Made by a program: the position numbers and the translations under genes
The notes under the pieces: model-generated
What the model was told of the DNA's origin: nothing
Databases searched by the model: none
What the model saw: only the letters and a program-made list of their open reading frames with translations
NCBI RefSeq assembly: GCF_016925535.1
Contig: NZ_CP070496.1
Location: forward strand, 1,984,001 to 2,048,000
Direction: 5' to 3'
Length of the DNA stretch: 64,000 bases
Source of the DNA: Natronoglycomyces albus
GTDB taxonomy: Bacteria > Actinomycetota > Actinomycetes > Mycobacteriales > Micromonosporaceae
Part shown: positions 40,611-50,386 of the stretch, one piece after another
Layout of the letters: every line of letters starts with the position of its first letter
Position numbering within the stretch: position 1 is the first letter of the stretch

Positions 40611-41660
40611 ATGAAGTACCCGACTTTCAAGCGGACACTGGCGGCCTCAGCCGCCGCCGCGATGGCCATCAGTCTGGCCGCTTGCGGCAGCGACGACGAC
40701 AATGACAATGGTAACGGCGACGACGACACGATCACGCTCTACTCCGGTCGCAACGAAACCCTCGTCCAGCCGCTGATCGACCGCTTCACCGAACAGACCG
40801 GCATCGAGGTAAACGTCCACTACTACAACACCGCCGAGGCCGCCAGCCTTCTGCTCGAAGAAGGCGAGGCAACCAACGCGGACATCTTCCTGGCCCAAGA
40901 CGCCGGTGCGCTGGGCGCCGTCTCCAAAGCTGGACTCTTCGGCGAGATCGACAGCGACCTCACCGCTGACGTCGACCCCCGATTCAAAGCCGACGACGAC
41001 ACCTGGGTTGGCCTGACCGGTCGCTCCCGCGTCCTCATCTACAACCCCGACGAGATCGGCGACGCCGAACTTCCCGACTCGGTACTGGACATCACCGACG
41101 GACCATGGGCTGGAAATGTCGGCATCGCGCCGCTCAACGGTTCCTTCCAAGCTTTCGTCACCGCTCTCCGAGTGGCCGAGGGCGACGACGCCGCCGCCCA
41201 GTGGCTCCAAGACATGGCCGACACCGACGCGCCCTTGGAAGAGAACAACGGGGCGATCATCGACGCGGTTGTCAACGGCGACATCCCGGCTGGACTAGTC
41301 AACCACTACTACATCTGGGAGCGAGTCGTCGAAGCCGGAGTCGAGCTCGACGAGTTCGAAGGCCAGCTGCACTACTTCGCCGCCGGAGACGCGGGCGCGC
41401 TAGTGAACATCTCTGGGGTGGGCGTGCTGAACCGCGCCTCCGACAACGACAACGTGCGGGCCTTCGTCGAGTACTTGCTCAGCGAGGAAGGACAGAACTT
41501 CTTCGTCACCGAGACTTACGAGTACCCCGTCGTGACCGGAATCGCCGGCCCCGAAGGCCAGCCGTCGCTGGAGGAGCTCAACGGACCAGACATCAACCTG
41601 AACGATCTCGATGACCTGGAGACCACCGTTCAGATGATTCAGGAAGCAGGACTGGCCTAG
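40611..41660 (+). CDS. fbpA: Ferric iron ABC transporter, substrate-binding lipoprotein
   Basis: A 349-residue lipoprotein with an N-terminal lipobox (L22-A-A-C25) followed by an Asp/Asn-rich linker. It then has a FbpA/AfuA-type binding domain starting TITLYSGRNETLVQPLI. The adjacent tyrosines in VNHYYIWE (Y233-Y234) match the iron-coordinating pair of ferric-binding proteins. GGAAGGA precedes the ATG. It is the first gene of the fbpABC operon and lies under tandem iron boxes. Confidence 0.93.
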   Translation: MKYPTFKRTLAASAAAAMAISLAACGSDDDNDNGNGDDDTITLYSGRNETLVQPLIDRFTEQTGIEVNVHYYNTAEAASLLLEEGEATNADIFLAQDAGALGAVSKAGLFGEIDSDLTADVDPRFKADDDTWVGLTGRSRVLIYNPDEIGDAELPDSVLDITDGPWAGNVGIAPLNGSFQAFVTALRVAEGDDAAAQWLQDMADTDAPLEENNGAIIDAVVNGDIPAGLVNHYYIWERVVEAGVELDEFEGQLHYFAAGDAGALVNISGVGVLNRASDNDNVRAFVEYLLSEEGQNFFVTETYEYPVVTGIAGPEGQPSLEELNGPDINLNDLDDLETTVQMIQEAGLA

Positions 41661-41661
41661 C

Positions 41662-43233
41662 TTGCCACTTCGATCAACTCTGTTGCGGCCTGGGGCCACC
41701 CGAACACAACGGGTGGCCCCAGGCTGGTCGTACTTGTGGTGCATACCGGCCGTCATCGTTGCGATTACCCCTCTGATCTACCTGTGGGTCCGTACCTCTG
41801 AGTTGGGCTGGGAGACCATCGATGGTCTGCTGCGCAGACCACGGCTTCTAGAAATGGTCGGCAACACGCTCATATTGGCGGCAACGGTGACCGTCGGAGT
41901 CCTGGTCATCGGTATTACGACGGCGTTTTTGGTGTCGCGCACCGATATTCGATTCCGCGCGCTCATTCACATCCTGGCCGCGCTGCCGCTTGCCGCCCCC
42001 ACTTACGTGACCGCCTTTGCCTGGCGGACCACGTTCACCGGATTCGAAGGATTCTGGCCCACGGCCATCGTTCTCACCCTCGCGACCTTCCCCTACGTTC
42101 ACCTCCCGGTCACAGCGGCGCTCTCACGCACCGACCCCGCCCTGGAGGACATGTCGCGTTCGCTGGGGCGCGGCCCCTGGACGACATTTTTCGCGGTGAC
42201 GATCCGCCAAATCGCACCGGCGGCAATCGCGGGAGGCCTGCTCGCCTCGCTGTACGTACTCTCCGACTTCGGTGCCGTCTCCATCCTCAAATACGAAACG
42301 TTCACCACCGCGATCTATTCCTCCCACCGGCTCGGATTCGCCCAAGACGGAGCACTCCTCTACTCCAGCGTCCTCGCCCTGATCGCCCTGGCGGTGCTCG
42401 CCAGCGAATGGGGAGTCAGCTCCCGGGGGCGTAACGTCCGACGCACCCGCGCTGACGGTGGAGCAGTCCGCACAGCCCGCCGCATTCGGCTCGGATGGCG
42501 GCAAGTGCCCATTTGGATCGGCATTGGAGCACTCACCTGGGCCTCACTGGGGGTCATGGCATGGAGCCTCCTGAAATGGAACATCGTAGGCGTCTCCCAG
42601 GCGGGCACCGCCGAGTTGTGGTCAGCCGCGGCCACCTCGCTGGGCTTGGCGGCGGTGGCCACAGTCGCGACCATGTTGCTGATCGTTCCCGTCGGCCTCT
42701 ACGTGGCACGGCATCGAGGGCCGTTGGCGGCGGTCACCGAACGACTGATGTACATCGGGCACGCGTTGCCAGGAATCGTCGTTGGCCTATCGCTAGTCTT
42801 TATGGCCATCAACGTCACGTGGCTTCAAGAGAACATGTATCAGACCACCGCCTGGCTGATCGTCGGTTATGCCGTGATCTTCCTGCCATTGGGGCTCGGG
42901 GCCGTCAAGGCCGCAGCCGAACAGGCCCCGCCTCGTTTGGGTGAAGTGGCTCGGTCGTTGGGCCGGCGGCCCTCCGAAGTGTTCAGGACGGTCACGCTGC
43001 CGCTAACGGCGCCGGGCATCGCCGCTGGGGCCGCACTGGTATTCCTGACAGCGATGAAAGAACTACCGGCGACGTTGCTCTTGCGTCCCGCGCACATCGA
43101 CACATTGGCCACCCGCCTATGGACGTACACCGATGTGTCGGCATTCTCGGCCGCGGCTCCATTCGCGGCGCTATTGGTCTTGTTGTCGGCCATTCCTACC
43201 TGGCTGCTGGCCAGTCGATTTGGGAGGAACTGA
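41662..43233 (+). CDS. fbpB: Ferric iron ABC transporter, permease
   Basis: A 523-residue fused permease with about 12 membrane helices and two copies of the inner-membrane-component EAA-type loop: LEDMSRSLGRGPWTTFFAVTIRQIAPA and LGEVARSLGRRPSEVFRTVTLPLTAPG (each written in part). This is the FbpB/CysW-like layout of ferric permeases. TTG at 41662, 1 bp after the fbpA stop, is the start, suggesting coupled translation. The stop overlaps the fbpC ATG by one base (TGATG). Confidence 0.93.
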   Translation: MPLRSTLLRPGATRTQRVAPGWSYLWCIPAVIVAITPLIYLWVRTSELGWETIDGLLRRPRLLEMVGNTLILAATVTVGVLVIGITTAFLVSRTDIRFRALIHILAALPLAAPTYVTAFAWRTTFTGFEGFWPTAIVLTLATFPYVHLPVTAALSRTDPALEDMSRSLGRGPWTTFFAVTIRQIAPAAIAGGLLASLYVLSDFGAVSILKYETFTTAIYSSHRLGFAQDGALLYSSVLALIALAVLASEWGVSSRGRNVRRTRADGGAVRTARRIRLGWRQVPIWIGIGALTWASLGVMAWSLLKWNIVGVSQAGTAELWSAAATSLGLAAVATVATMLLIVPVGLYVARHRGPLAAVTERLMYIGHALPGIVVGLSLVFMAINVTWLQENMYQTTAWLIVGYAVIFLPLGLGAVKAAAEQAPPRLGEVARSLGRRPSEVFRTVTLPLTAPGIAAGAALVFLTAMKELPATLLLRPAHIDTLATRLWTYTDVSAFSAAAPFAALLVLLSAIPTWLLASRFGRN

Positions 43234-44267
43234 TGGGTGAACTGCAACTGCGGAAAGTCTCGAAGAGATTCGGTCCCACCCGCGCATTGCACGAAATCGA
43301 CCTCGACATTCCCTCAGGCCACATGACGGCCGTGCTGGGACCGTCGGGCTGTGGGAAGACGACACTGCTGCGATGTGTGGCGGGTTTTGAGTCTCTCGAC
43401 GCCGGTGAAATATGGGTCGCCGGAGGCCGCATCGACAATCTGCGTCCCGAACGCCGCAACATCGCGGTCGTACCCCAAGAGGGTGCCCTCTTCCCCCATC
43501 TGACCGTCGCACGCAACATCGCCTATGGACTACGGCGCTTCGCGCGTAAGTCAGATCGAGTCAGCGAAGTGTTGGAACTAGTTGGTTTGCCCGGCTACGA
43601 AAAACGGATGCCACACGAACTGTCAGGTGGCCAACAGCAACGGGTGGCATTGGCCCGCGCCATGGCTCCGCATCCGGCACTGATATTGCTCGACGAGCCG
43701 TTCAGTGCCTTGGACGCAAGCTTGCGGGCGGACCTGCGAGCCCAAGTGCGCCAGGCCTTGGCCGCCGACGAGGCTACGGCGGTGCTGGTCACTCATGACC
43801 AAGAGGAAGCACTGAGTGTGGCCGACAAAGTAGCGGTGATGTGCGAGGGCCAGATCCAACAGGTTGACATCCCAACGCAGCTTTACAGCCGTCCCACCAA
43901 CGAGTGGGTGGCGCGGTTCGTGGGAGAGGCAGTCATGGTTCCAGCTCAAGTTCGTTCGGGACGGGCCGAAACGTCGCTGGGGAACCTCCCGGTCGACGTT
44001 GCCGACGGTACCGCGCGAATAATGGTCCGCCCCGAGCAGATCCAACTGGACCATACGGCCGTCAGTGGGCCGACGGCGACAATCGCCCACATCGAATACT
44101 TCGGCCATGACACATTGGTAGACCTCCAGTTGAGTGATGGCATGGAGGTCACCGCCCGTATTCTCGGCGCGGCGCCTCAGGTGGGCCAGGAAGTCTCGGT
44201 AAGCGTCAGCGGTGACGTGGTGGCCTATCAAGCCGACAAGCCCCTCATCACTGAGAAAGCTGCCTAA
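43233..44267 (+). CDS. fbpC: Ferric iron ABC transporter, ATPase
   Basis: A 344-residue transport ATPase. Walker A is GPSGCGKTT (about 37-45), followed by Q-loop VVPQEGALFPHL, signature LSGGQQQRVALARA, Walker B LILLDEPFSALD and switch VTHDQEEAL. A C-terminal TOBE-like domain includes MVRPEQIQL. The ATG at 43233 is used, with GGGAGGAA before it. Longer in-frame sequence upstream overlaps fbpB. Confidence 0.94.
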   Translation: MGELQLRKVSKRFGPTRALHEIDLDIPSGHMTAVLGPSGCGKTTLLRCVAGFESLDAGEIWVAGGRIDNLRPERRNIAVVPQEGALFPHLTVARNIAYGLRRFARKSDRVSEVLELVGLPGYEKRMPHELSGGQQQRVALARAMAPHPALILLDEPFSALDASLRADLRAQVRQALAADEATAVLVTHDQEEALSVADKVAVMCEGQIQQVDIPTQLYSRPTNEWVARFVGEAVMVPAQVRSGRAETSLGNLPVDVADGTARIMVRPEQIQLDHTAVSGPTATIAHIEYFGHDTLVDLQLSDGMEVTARILGAAPQVGQEVSVSVSGDVVAYQADKPLITEKAA

Positions 44268-44599
44268 GCGGATAGTGCGGGGTTTCATGGAACCTCGTAC
44301 ATATCCCCCAACCTGCCGAGGATGTCGGTCCACATGGGCCCACCTGTGGCCCTAAGGCGGAACCCGTAACTCAGAGACGCCCCAAGCGCTACCGCTCGCC
44401 TGTAAAATCGGCCCACCTGGTATGCCCATCGGTCACCGCAACCGTACGCAACGGCCTCTATGGTCTCGCACGTATTTCGCGCCAAGCGGCGTCGCGTTGA
44501 GAACTCCCCCAAGCCCGAATTGCCGCAGTATTCGCAGCACGAGTCGGGGGCACAGCTGTGAGTGCTGCGCCCCCGAACAACGGGCCTAAGTTCGCGACG
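44268..44599. other. Convergent region between fbpC and aspS
   Basis: 332 bp with no supported gene. It contains the aspS hairpin (44545-44575) and a small dyad CCACA/TGTGG near 44330-44350. Confidence 0.45.
44545..44575 (-). terminator. aspS terminator hairpin
   Basis: CGGGGGC/GCCCCCG outer stem with an inner CAGC/GCTG pair, 24 nt after the aspS stop. It has no T tract, common in high-GC genomes. Confidence 0.7.
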
Positions 44600-46378
44600 C
44601 TATGCCTGGGCGTCGTCCTTCTTCGGCGGCACATAGTCAACGTTCGCTTCCTTACGCTGTGCCGGGGTGATCGGAGTCGGCGCACCAGTCAACGGGTCGG
44701 AACCGCCGCCAGCCTTCGGGAAGGCAATGACGTCACGAATCGAGTCGGACTTGGCCAGCAAAGCACAGGTCCGGTCCCAGCCGAACGCAATGCCACCGTG
44801 CGGCGGCGGTCCGTACTTGAAGGCGTCCAAGAGGAAACCAAACTTCTCCCGCGCTTCCTCTTCGCTGATACCGAGGGTTTCGAAGACCCTCTCTTGTAGC
44901 TGGCCATCGTGGATACGGATCGACCCTCCACCCAGCTCCGTACCGTTGCAGACGAGGTCGTAAGAATACGTCAGCGCTTCGTCTGGGGACTCGGTGAACT
45001 TCTCGACCCACTCTGGGTTCGGTGACGTGAACGGGTGATGGACCGAAGTCCAACCACCCTCGTCGGTCTTTTCAAACATGGGGAAGTCGACAACCCAGCA
45101 GAAGGCCCAGGCGTCTTGGTCAATGAGGTCGCACCGTTGACCGATCTCTAGACGCGCCGCGCCAAGCAGCTCCTGCGCCTCCCGCTTGTCCGGAGAAGCC
45201 GCGAAGAAGACCGCGTCGCCTGGCTTGGCACCAGCGGCGGCGGCGAGGCCGTCCAGGTGCTCTGCGGACAGGTTCTTGGCAACCGGACCCTTCGGCTCGC
45301 CTGTCTCCGCGTCGAAGAGGACGTAGGCCAGGCCCTTTGCTCCACGCGCCTTGGCCCACTCCTGCCAGCCGTCCAGCTCCTTGCGCGTTTGAGAGGCACC
45401 ACCTGGCATGACCACGGCCCCGATGTGGCCGCCCTTGGCCAGCGCTCCCGCGAACACACGGAACTCGGTGCCTTGCAGGAACTCGGTGAGGTCGACCAGC
45501 TCGTTGCCGAAACGCAGGTCCGGCTTGTCCGAGCCATAGCGGTTCATCGCGTCCAAGTAAGTCAGACGCGGCAATGGAGTCGGAAGGTCATGGTCGGCCA
45601 GTTTGCTCCACAGTTCCTTGACGATCGCCTCTCCCAGTTCGAGGATGTCCTCCTGGGTGACAAACGAGGCCTCGATGTCCAACTGAGTGAATTCAGGCTG
45701 GCGATCCGAACGGAAGTCTTCGTCGCGGTAGCAGCGCGCGATCTGGTAGTAGCGTTCAAAGCCCGCGACCATAAGCAGTTGCTTGAACAGCTGTGGCGAC
45801 TGTGGCAGTGCGTACCACGTTCCCGGCTGGAGACGCACGGGGACGAGGAAGTCGCGCGCGCCCTCCGGGGTGGAACGAGTCAGCGTCGGCGTCTCGATCT
45901 CGGCGAAACCCCGGTCGTGCAGCAGGTTGCGCGCGATCAGATTGGCCTCGGAACGCAAACGCAGGGCCTTCGTGGGTCCTGAACGCCGAAGGTCGAGATA
46001 GCGGTGACGCAGGCGCACATCTTCACCGACCTCGACATGGTCGTCAATGGGCACCGGCAGCGGTTGCGAGATCGACAAAACGGTGACCTCATGCGCTGTC
46101 ACCTCGATGTCGCCAGTGGGAATGTCTTTGTTTTCGTTGCCCTCCGGTCGGCCGGAGACGGTACCGACGATTTGCACACAGTATTCGTTGCGCAGGTCGC
46201 GAGCCGCTTCGGCGGCGGCGTCCTCCCGGAACACCACCTGCACCGTGCCAGAAGAATCTCGCAGGTCGATGAACTCCACCCCGCCGTGATCGCGCCGACG
46301 AGCCACCCATCCGGCAAGGGTGACTTTTTGGTCAACGTCAGCGGAGCGCAATGCTCCGGCAAGATGAGAACGATACAC
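44600..46378 (-). CDS. aspS: Aspartyl-tRNA synthetase
   Basis: A 592-residue bacterial-type class IIb synthetase. An N-terminal OB-fold anticodon domain ([23 protein letters not shown]) is followed by motif 2 ([22 protein letters not shown]), the GAD insertion and motif 3 ([14 protein letters not shown]). GTG at 46378 is chosen ([10 protein letters not shown]) because AAGGAG lies 9 nt before it. The frame is open 32 codons further but with non-conserved sequence. The gene may charge only tRNA-Asp or also tRNA-Asn; no asnS or gatCAB is in view. Confidence 0.97.
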   Translation of the reverse strand: MYRSHLAGALRSADVDQKVTLAGWVARRRDHGGVEFIDLRDSSGTVQVVFREDAAAEAARDLRNEYCVQIVGTVSGRPEGNENKDIPTGDIEVTAHEVTVLSISQPLPVPIDDHVEVGEDVRLRHRYLDLRRSGPTKALRLRSEANLIARNLLHDRGFAEIETPTLTRSTPEGARDFLVPVRLQPGTWYALPQSPQLFKQLLMVAGFERYYQIARCYRDEDFRSDRQPEFTQLDIEASFVTQEDILELGEAIVKELWSKLADHDLPTPLPRLTYLDAMNRYGSDKPDLRFGNELVDLTEFLQGTEFRVFAGALAKGGHIGAVVMPGGASQTRKELDGWQEWAKARGAKGLAYVLFDAETGEPKGPVAKNLSAEHLDGLAAAAGAKPGDAVFFAASPDKREAQELLGAARLEIGQRCDLIDQDAWAFCWVVDFPMFEKTDEGGWTSVHHPFTSPNPEWVEKFTESPDEALTYSYDLVCNGTELGGGSIRIHDGQLQERVFETLGISEEEAREKFGFLLDAFKYGPPPHGGIAFGWDRTCALLAKSDSIRDVIAFPKAGGGSDPLTGAPTPITPAQRKEANVDYVPPKKDDAQA

Positions 46379-46570
46379 GAGTTCCTGCTCCTTGGCAGTT
46401 GGAGAAAATTGACCTTTGTCGCAGCGTCCGCCGGTACACGACCGGTTTCCCGACGCTGACCAACAGTGTGGCAAACGTGCCCCACAGGCCGCAATTCTAT
46501 AATGCGGCGTTGCCGATCAATCACACCGCCAAGCGCCACGTTCCCTATGCCATCGATAACCCAAGACGCT

Positions 46571-47029
46571 TCAGGAAGTGGTGGCGAATCCGAGCATCCG
46601 CGTCACCACCTGTTGAAACTGGCGAACCTCCAGGATGAGATCGTCCGCTTCTTGTCGAGTAACCACACCGGGGACGCCGGACTGGGCTCGGACTCGTTTA
46701 CGAGCGGTCAAGGTGAAGAAGCTGGCCCACTCCCCCAGCTCAGGGGCGACTGATTCCAGTAGCGACCACGTGTCGGTGAGCGGGGCAACACGGCCGGGCG
46801 AACAATCCTCTCCCGAGTGCACCACTAGCACGGCCGCAGCAGCGCGAAGCGCCGCCAAGTGAGCCGTCGCGTATCGCAACCCCGGGTGAGAATGTTCTGC
46901 GGCGGCGGCAAGTTCCTGGCGGGAGAACCGCAGCAACTGCAACGGTGAACGGTCGGGAAGTCGAGTGGCCGACAACCGCACAGGGCGACGGCGCGTCTGA
47001 GTCGGTATCCGACGAGTATGTGCTGACAT
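46571..47029 (-). CDS. SAV_6107-family HEPN domain protein
   Basis: A 152-residue all-helical protein. The core reads LLRFSRQELAAAAEHSHPGLRYATAHLAALRAAAAVL, typical of an actinobacterial HEPN family that neighbours metF. The second half has SLLESVAPELGEWASFF. ATG at 47029 has AAGGA 10 nt upstream, and the open frame beyond it is not conserved-looking. HEPN domains are often RNases, but the R-x4-6-H active motif is not clear here, so no activity is claimed. Confidence 0.8.
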   Translation of the reverse strand: MSAHTRRIPTQTRRRPVRLSATRLPDRSPLQLLRFSRQELAAAAEHSHPGLRYATAHLAALRAAAAVLVVHSGEDCSPGRVAPLTDTWSLLESVAPELGEWASFFTLTARKRVRAQSGVPGVVTRQEADDLILEVRQFQQVVTRMLGFATTS

Positions 47030-47434
47030 GATGTGTTGTCCTTCCCCGCCGGATGGTGCTCCGGCGACTGAGCAAGAACCCGTCAACAGCCAATAAACCA
47101 GGAGGGTATGACATTTCTTCGTGCATACGTACTGACCAGGCGTTTCGGCAGGTGACGTCGCGGTCGCGCGCGGTAGCCAATGCGGCGCGGCGACCACCTC
47201 GTTGGAAGATGCCGCACGGTCGAGTCGAGGAATCGGTTGGCCGTCGGCTTGGGTCGGGATAGGAACACTTTTCGAGCCCACGCGTCGCTAAGAGAGCTCC
47301 ATCAGCTCAGCGAACCTGATCAGCCTGCCCTCCTTAGCCGCCTCAAGTTGTCCAAGCGGCGGAGAAGGTCGGTGGCCAGAGGTTGCGCGGAACCAACATA
47401 CGCGAAGCTACGTGGGCGGCTTCATCTCACATGT
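47030..47434. other. Intergenic region
   Basis: 405 bp upstream of the HEPN gene and downstream of the CDP-alcohol transferase-like gene. I checked both strands and saw only short frames without starts or ribosome sites, and no strong hairpin. Confidence 0.4.
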
Positions 47435-48118
47435 CTAGGTCACTCCATTGCGGTTGCGGTTGTTCACCCGCAACGCAGTGTGCACCACAATCACCAGTTG
47501 GAGCAACCCCAAGGTTGACACGAGCAACCACGCGGTCGCCGTCACCGTCACGACGCCGGGCAACCAGGTTGCCAGCTCAGGGCCCCCAGCAATGGCCACC
47601 ACAGCCGCAGCCGCGAAACCAACTCCGGCCAAGGTGGTCCGCACCGCCCGTTCGCCAAGTGTGAGCATGCCTAGGTGACTCAGGCCAACCTGACGGGCAC
47701 GGGCTCGCGTATAGGAGTACATCCAGCACGCAGCGCCCGAACACACAACGATCCAGCCGGGAACGCCCATGACCCATAGAGCGGACAACCACGCGGCCTC
47801 GGTGAGACGTTCGACCAAGGGGGCGAAGACCAACGCCCGCCGGCTGATGTCCTCGGAACGAGTGGCCAGGAGAAGAAAGGCAGAGTCGCAAATGGCGACA
47901 ATGCCCACCAAAGGAAGGATAGCCACGAGTGCGGGCCCGCCAATATAGGCGAGCATGGGCACGGGCAGTGAGGCCACTAGCGATACCCAGACCACAGTGC
48001 CTGGTTCAACGCCCGTGGACAGTATCGCCCGGCCCATCAATGAATCTGCTGGCACTCGCGAGCGCATGGCATATGTTTTAGCAGAAGCCATCGCCGGTGT
48101 CGATACAGCACTGGTCAC
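47435..48118 (-). CDS. CDP-alcohol phosphatidyltransferase-like membrane protein (degenerate active site)
   Basis: A 227-residue polytopic membrane protein whose opening (RVPADSLMGRAILSTGVEPGTV) and helix pattern resemble CDP-alcohol phosphotransferases. The catalytic signature (DG-x2-AR-x8-G-x3-D-x3-D) survives only as D78-S and E103-x3-E107, so usual chemistry is doubtful. Other membrane families cannot be excluded. The start is GTG at 48118: it overlaps the metF stop (GTGA) and has GGTGAG 6 nt before it. Confidence 0.55.
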   Translation of the reverse strand: MTSAVSTPAMASAKTYAMRSRVPADSLMGRAILSTGVEPGTVVWVSLVASLPVPMLAYIGGPALVAILPLVGIVAICDSAFLLLATRSEDISRRALVFAPLVERLTEAAWLSALWVMGVPGWIVVCSGAACWMYSYTRARARQVGLSHLGMLTLGERAVRTTLAGVGFAAAAVVAIAGGPELATWLPGVVTVTATAWLLVSTLGLLQLVIVVHTALRVNNRNRNGVT

Positions 48119-49047
48119 AAGTGACTCACCAACTTCGCTTGCGGTGAAACGAGATTCGCCCAAACTTTGCGGGTGGAGTCGGAGTGATTCAGGGTGATGA
48201 AGTGAATCCCTGGGGCACCTTCCGCGATAAGTTTCTGGCTCAACTCTGTTGCTACCTCTACACCTATCGCACGTACCGCCTCAGGGCTGTCGGCTTCCCG
48301 ACGCAGTCGCTGTGCCAGTTGCGGCGGAAAGCCCATTCCGGTGAGTTGAGCGAAACGTTCGATCTGATTCACATTCGTTACCGGCATAACACCGGGCACG
48401 ATGGGAATGTCGCAGCCGGCGGCCACCACTGCGTCGCGCAGGCGCACGTAGTCTTGCCAATCGAAAAAGATCTGCGTGATCGCGAAGTCTGCCCCCGAGC
48501 GGCATTTTTCCACGAAGTGGCGCACATGCGTGTCCCAATCCGGGCTTCGCGGGTGCCCTTCTGGGAACGCGGCCACGCCCACGGAGAAATCACCCGAGGA
48601 CTTGATCAACTCGACCAGCTCGCGGGCATGGAGGAAGCCCTCCGGGTGCTGTACCCACCGACCCTGCGGGTCGCCAGGGGGGTCTCCCCGCACTGCCAGG
48701 ATGTTGCGCACCCCGACGTTGACAAAGTGGCCAATAAGGTTACGCAGCTCGGCGACCGAGTGATCAACGGCGGTGCAATGCGCCAGCGGTAGCAGCGTCG
48801 TCTCGGCTGCGATTCGATCCGTCGTCTCCACCGTTGTGGCCCGAGTCGAACCCCCAGCCCCATAGGTGACCGAGACATAGTCGGGGCGCAATGCCTCCAA
48901 ACGGCGAATACTTCGCCACAGCGTCGCCTGTCCCTTTGGCGTCTTCGGCGGGAAGAATTCGAACGAATAGCGCACCGGGCCACGCCGCAGCAGGTCACCG
49001 ATCGCCGGGGTGTTGTGGGGAAGGACCGAAGCGGTACCGAGTGTCAT
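48115..49047 (-). CDS. metF: 5,10-methylenetetrahydrofolate reductase
   Basis: A 310-residue FAD-dependent TIM-barrel enzyme making methyl-tetrahydrofolate for methionine synthesis. FEFFPPKTPKGQ near the N terminus carries the catalytic glutamate region. VTYGAGGSTR, LAHCTAVDHS, ILAVRGDPPGDP and AITQIFFDWQDY are all family landmarks. AAGGTG lies 5 nt before the ATG. It is divergent from the polyprenyl synthase gene by 94 bp, and the two often neighbour in actinobacteria. Confidence 0.96.
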   Translation of the reverse strand: MTLGTASVLPHNTPAIGDLLRRGPVRYSFEFFPPKTPKGQATLWRSIRRLEALRPDYVSVTYGAGGSTRATTVETTDRIAAETTLLPLAHCTAVDHSVAELRNLIGHFVNVGVRNILAVRGDPPGDPQGRWVQHPEGFLHARELVELIKSSGDFSVGVAAFPEGHPRSPDWDTHVRHFVEKCRSGADFAITQIFFDWQDYVRLRDAVVAAGCDIPIVPGVMPVTNVNQIERFAQLTGMGFPPQLAQRLRREADSPEAVRAIGVEVATELSQKLIAEGAPGIHFITLNHSDSTRKVWANLVSPQAKLVSHL

Positions 49048-49128
49048 GGATTCACCTTACGAAATGAGACGAAAGTGGTCTGAGTGGCGGGAATACCCAC
49101 CCATTACGTGAGACGACGACTCAAGGCT

Positions 49129-49134
49129 TAGGGT
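49129..49134 (+). promoter_or_regulatory. Possible -10 of a leaderless polyprenyl synthase transcript
   Basis: TAGGGT ends 7 nt before the GTG start and no ribosome site is present, the spacing expected for a leaderless actinobacterial mRNA. No good -35 is seen. Confidence 0.35.
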
Positions 49135-49141
49135 CGAGTCT

Positions 49142-50203
49142 GTGGAAGCTGCCAAACTAACAACCCGCGTCGAAGCCGAGCTCGAGGTATTTCTCGCCCG
49201 TCAGCGGGACATCATCGTCCAAATCGACCCGGTCCTCCAAGCTTACGCCGACGCGGTGGCAGATTACGTCCTGCGCGGCGGCAAAAGAATGCGCCCAACA
49301 TTCGCCTACTGGGGATATCGCGGGGCGGCAGGTGTCGATTGCCCTGAGGTCGTACGCGGGGTTGCGGCATTGGAGCTGCTACAGGCGGCCGCGCTGATTC
49401 ACGATGACCTCATTGACGACTCCGACACGCGCCGCGGCCAGCCGTCGATTCACCGGCGTTTCGAAGCACTGCACCGGGACAAAGGCTGGTACGGCCAGGC
49501 AAAGCACTTTGGGTCCTCGGCCGCCATACTGCTTGGCGATTTGTGCTTCGTGTGGTCGGACGAAATGTTCACTAGCTGTGGAATGCCCATGGACGTACTC
49601 ATCGACGCCAGAGGCGACTTCGACCTCATGCGGACTCAAGTATCGGCTGGGCAATACCTAGATGTTCTGGCCGGGGCGCGCCGCGACACCAGCGTCGACA
49701 CGGCGGTGAAAGTGGCACAGTTCAAAGCCGCGAAGTACACCGTGGAGCAACCGCTGCTCATCGGGGCATCGCTCGCTGGCGCGCCTATGGAGTTGCGTCG
49801 TCACTACAGCCGCCTCGGCCTTGCGCTGGGAGAGGCGTTCCAGCTGCGTGACGACGTACTGGGCGTCTACGGTGACCCACGGCAAACCGGTAAACCGGCA
49901 GGCGACGATCTGCGAGAGGGAAAGTACACCTATCTGGTCGCCAAAGCGTTCGCCAATGCCGACTCCGACCAAAAACAGCTCTTGGAGTCGCGGTTGGGTG
50001 ATCGTGAACTCGATGCCGGAGCCGTCGAGAATCTGCGCGGAGTCCTCATTGACACCGGCGCTCTGAAAGCCACTGAAGACCGCATCGAGCTACTAGCGCA
50101 GGAGGCTCGTGAAGCCCTGCTCGAGGCACGTTCCGCCCTCACCGCCGATTCCGTCCCAGTCTTCGAGCAGCTGCTCGATGCGGCTGTGCAACGCAACGGG
50201 TGA
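49142..50203 (+). CDS. idsA: Polyprenyl (geranylgeranyl-type) diphosphate synthase
   Basis: A 353-residue trans-prenyltransferase. The first aspartate-rich motif is HDDLIDD (D88, D89, D92) and the second is QLRDDVLGVYGD (about 235-245). GGKRMRP near residue 46 binds substrate. Two residues before the first motif are small/aliphatic, so the product is likely C20 or longer, but chain length is inference. It is orthologous in place to the IdsA-type genes beside metF. GTG start, possibly leaderless. Confidence 0.9.
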   Translation: MEAAKLTTRVEAELEVFLARQRDIIVQIDPVLQAYADAVADYVLRGGKRMRPTFAYWGYRGAAGVDCPEVVRGVAALELLQAAALIHDDLIDDSDTRRGQPSIHRRFEALHRDKGWYGQAKHFGSSAAILLGDLCFVWSDEMFTSCGMPMDVLIDARGDFDLMRTQVSAGQYLDVLAGARRDTSVDTAVKVAQFKAAKYTVEQPLLIGASLAGAPMELRRHYSRLGLALGEAFQLRDDVLGVYGDPRQTGKPAGDDLREGKYTYLVAKAFANADSDQKQLLESRLGDRELDAGAVENLRGVLIDTGALKATEDRIELLAQEAREALLEARSALTADSVPVFEQLLDAAVQRNG

Positions 50204-50386
50204 CAGGAGGGCCGCAGCCCAAGTGAGGACGCTCCCCGGCCGGTACTTCTTATGCCCCAATGCACCTTTTCGGATATTTTATCCGTCACCTGTGTGGGTT
50301 CATCCAGTGAGCGCCCAGTGTCTCCACGTCACCGTTTTCGTTGATCCCTGCGGTGGGAGTACATCGATCGCCGCTGGGAGGCACCC

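Noticed and set aside
47030-47281. N-terminal extension of the HEPN protein
   Set aside because: The ATG at 47029 has AAGGA at good spacing and begins conserved-looking sequence; the extension is of atypical composition.
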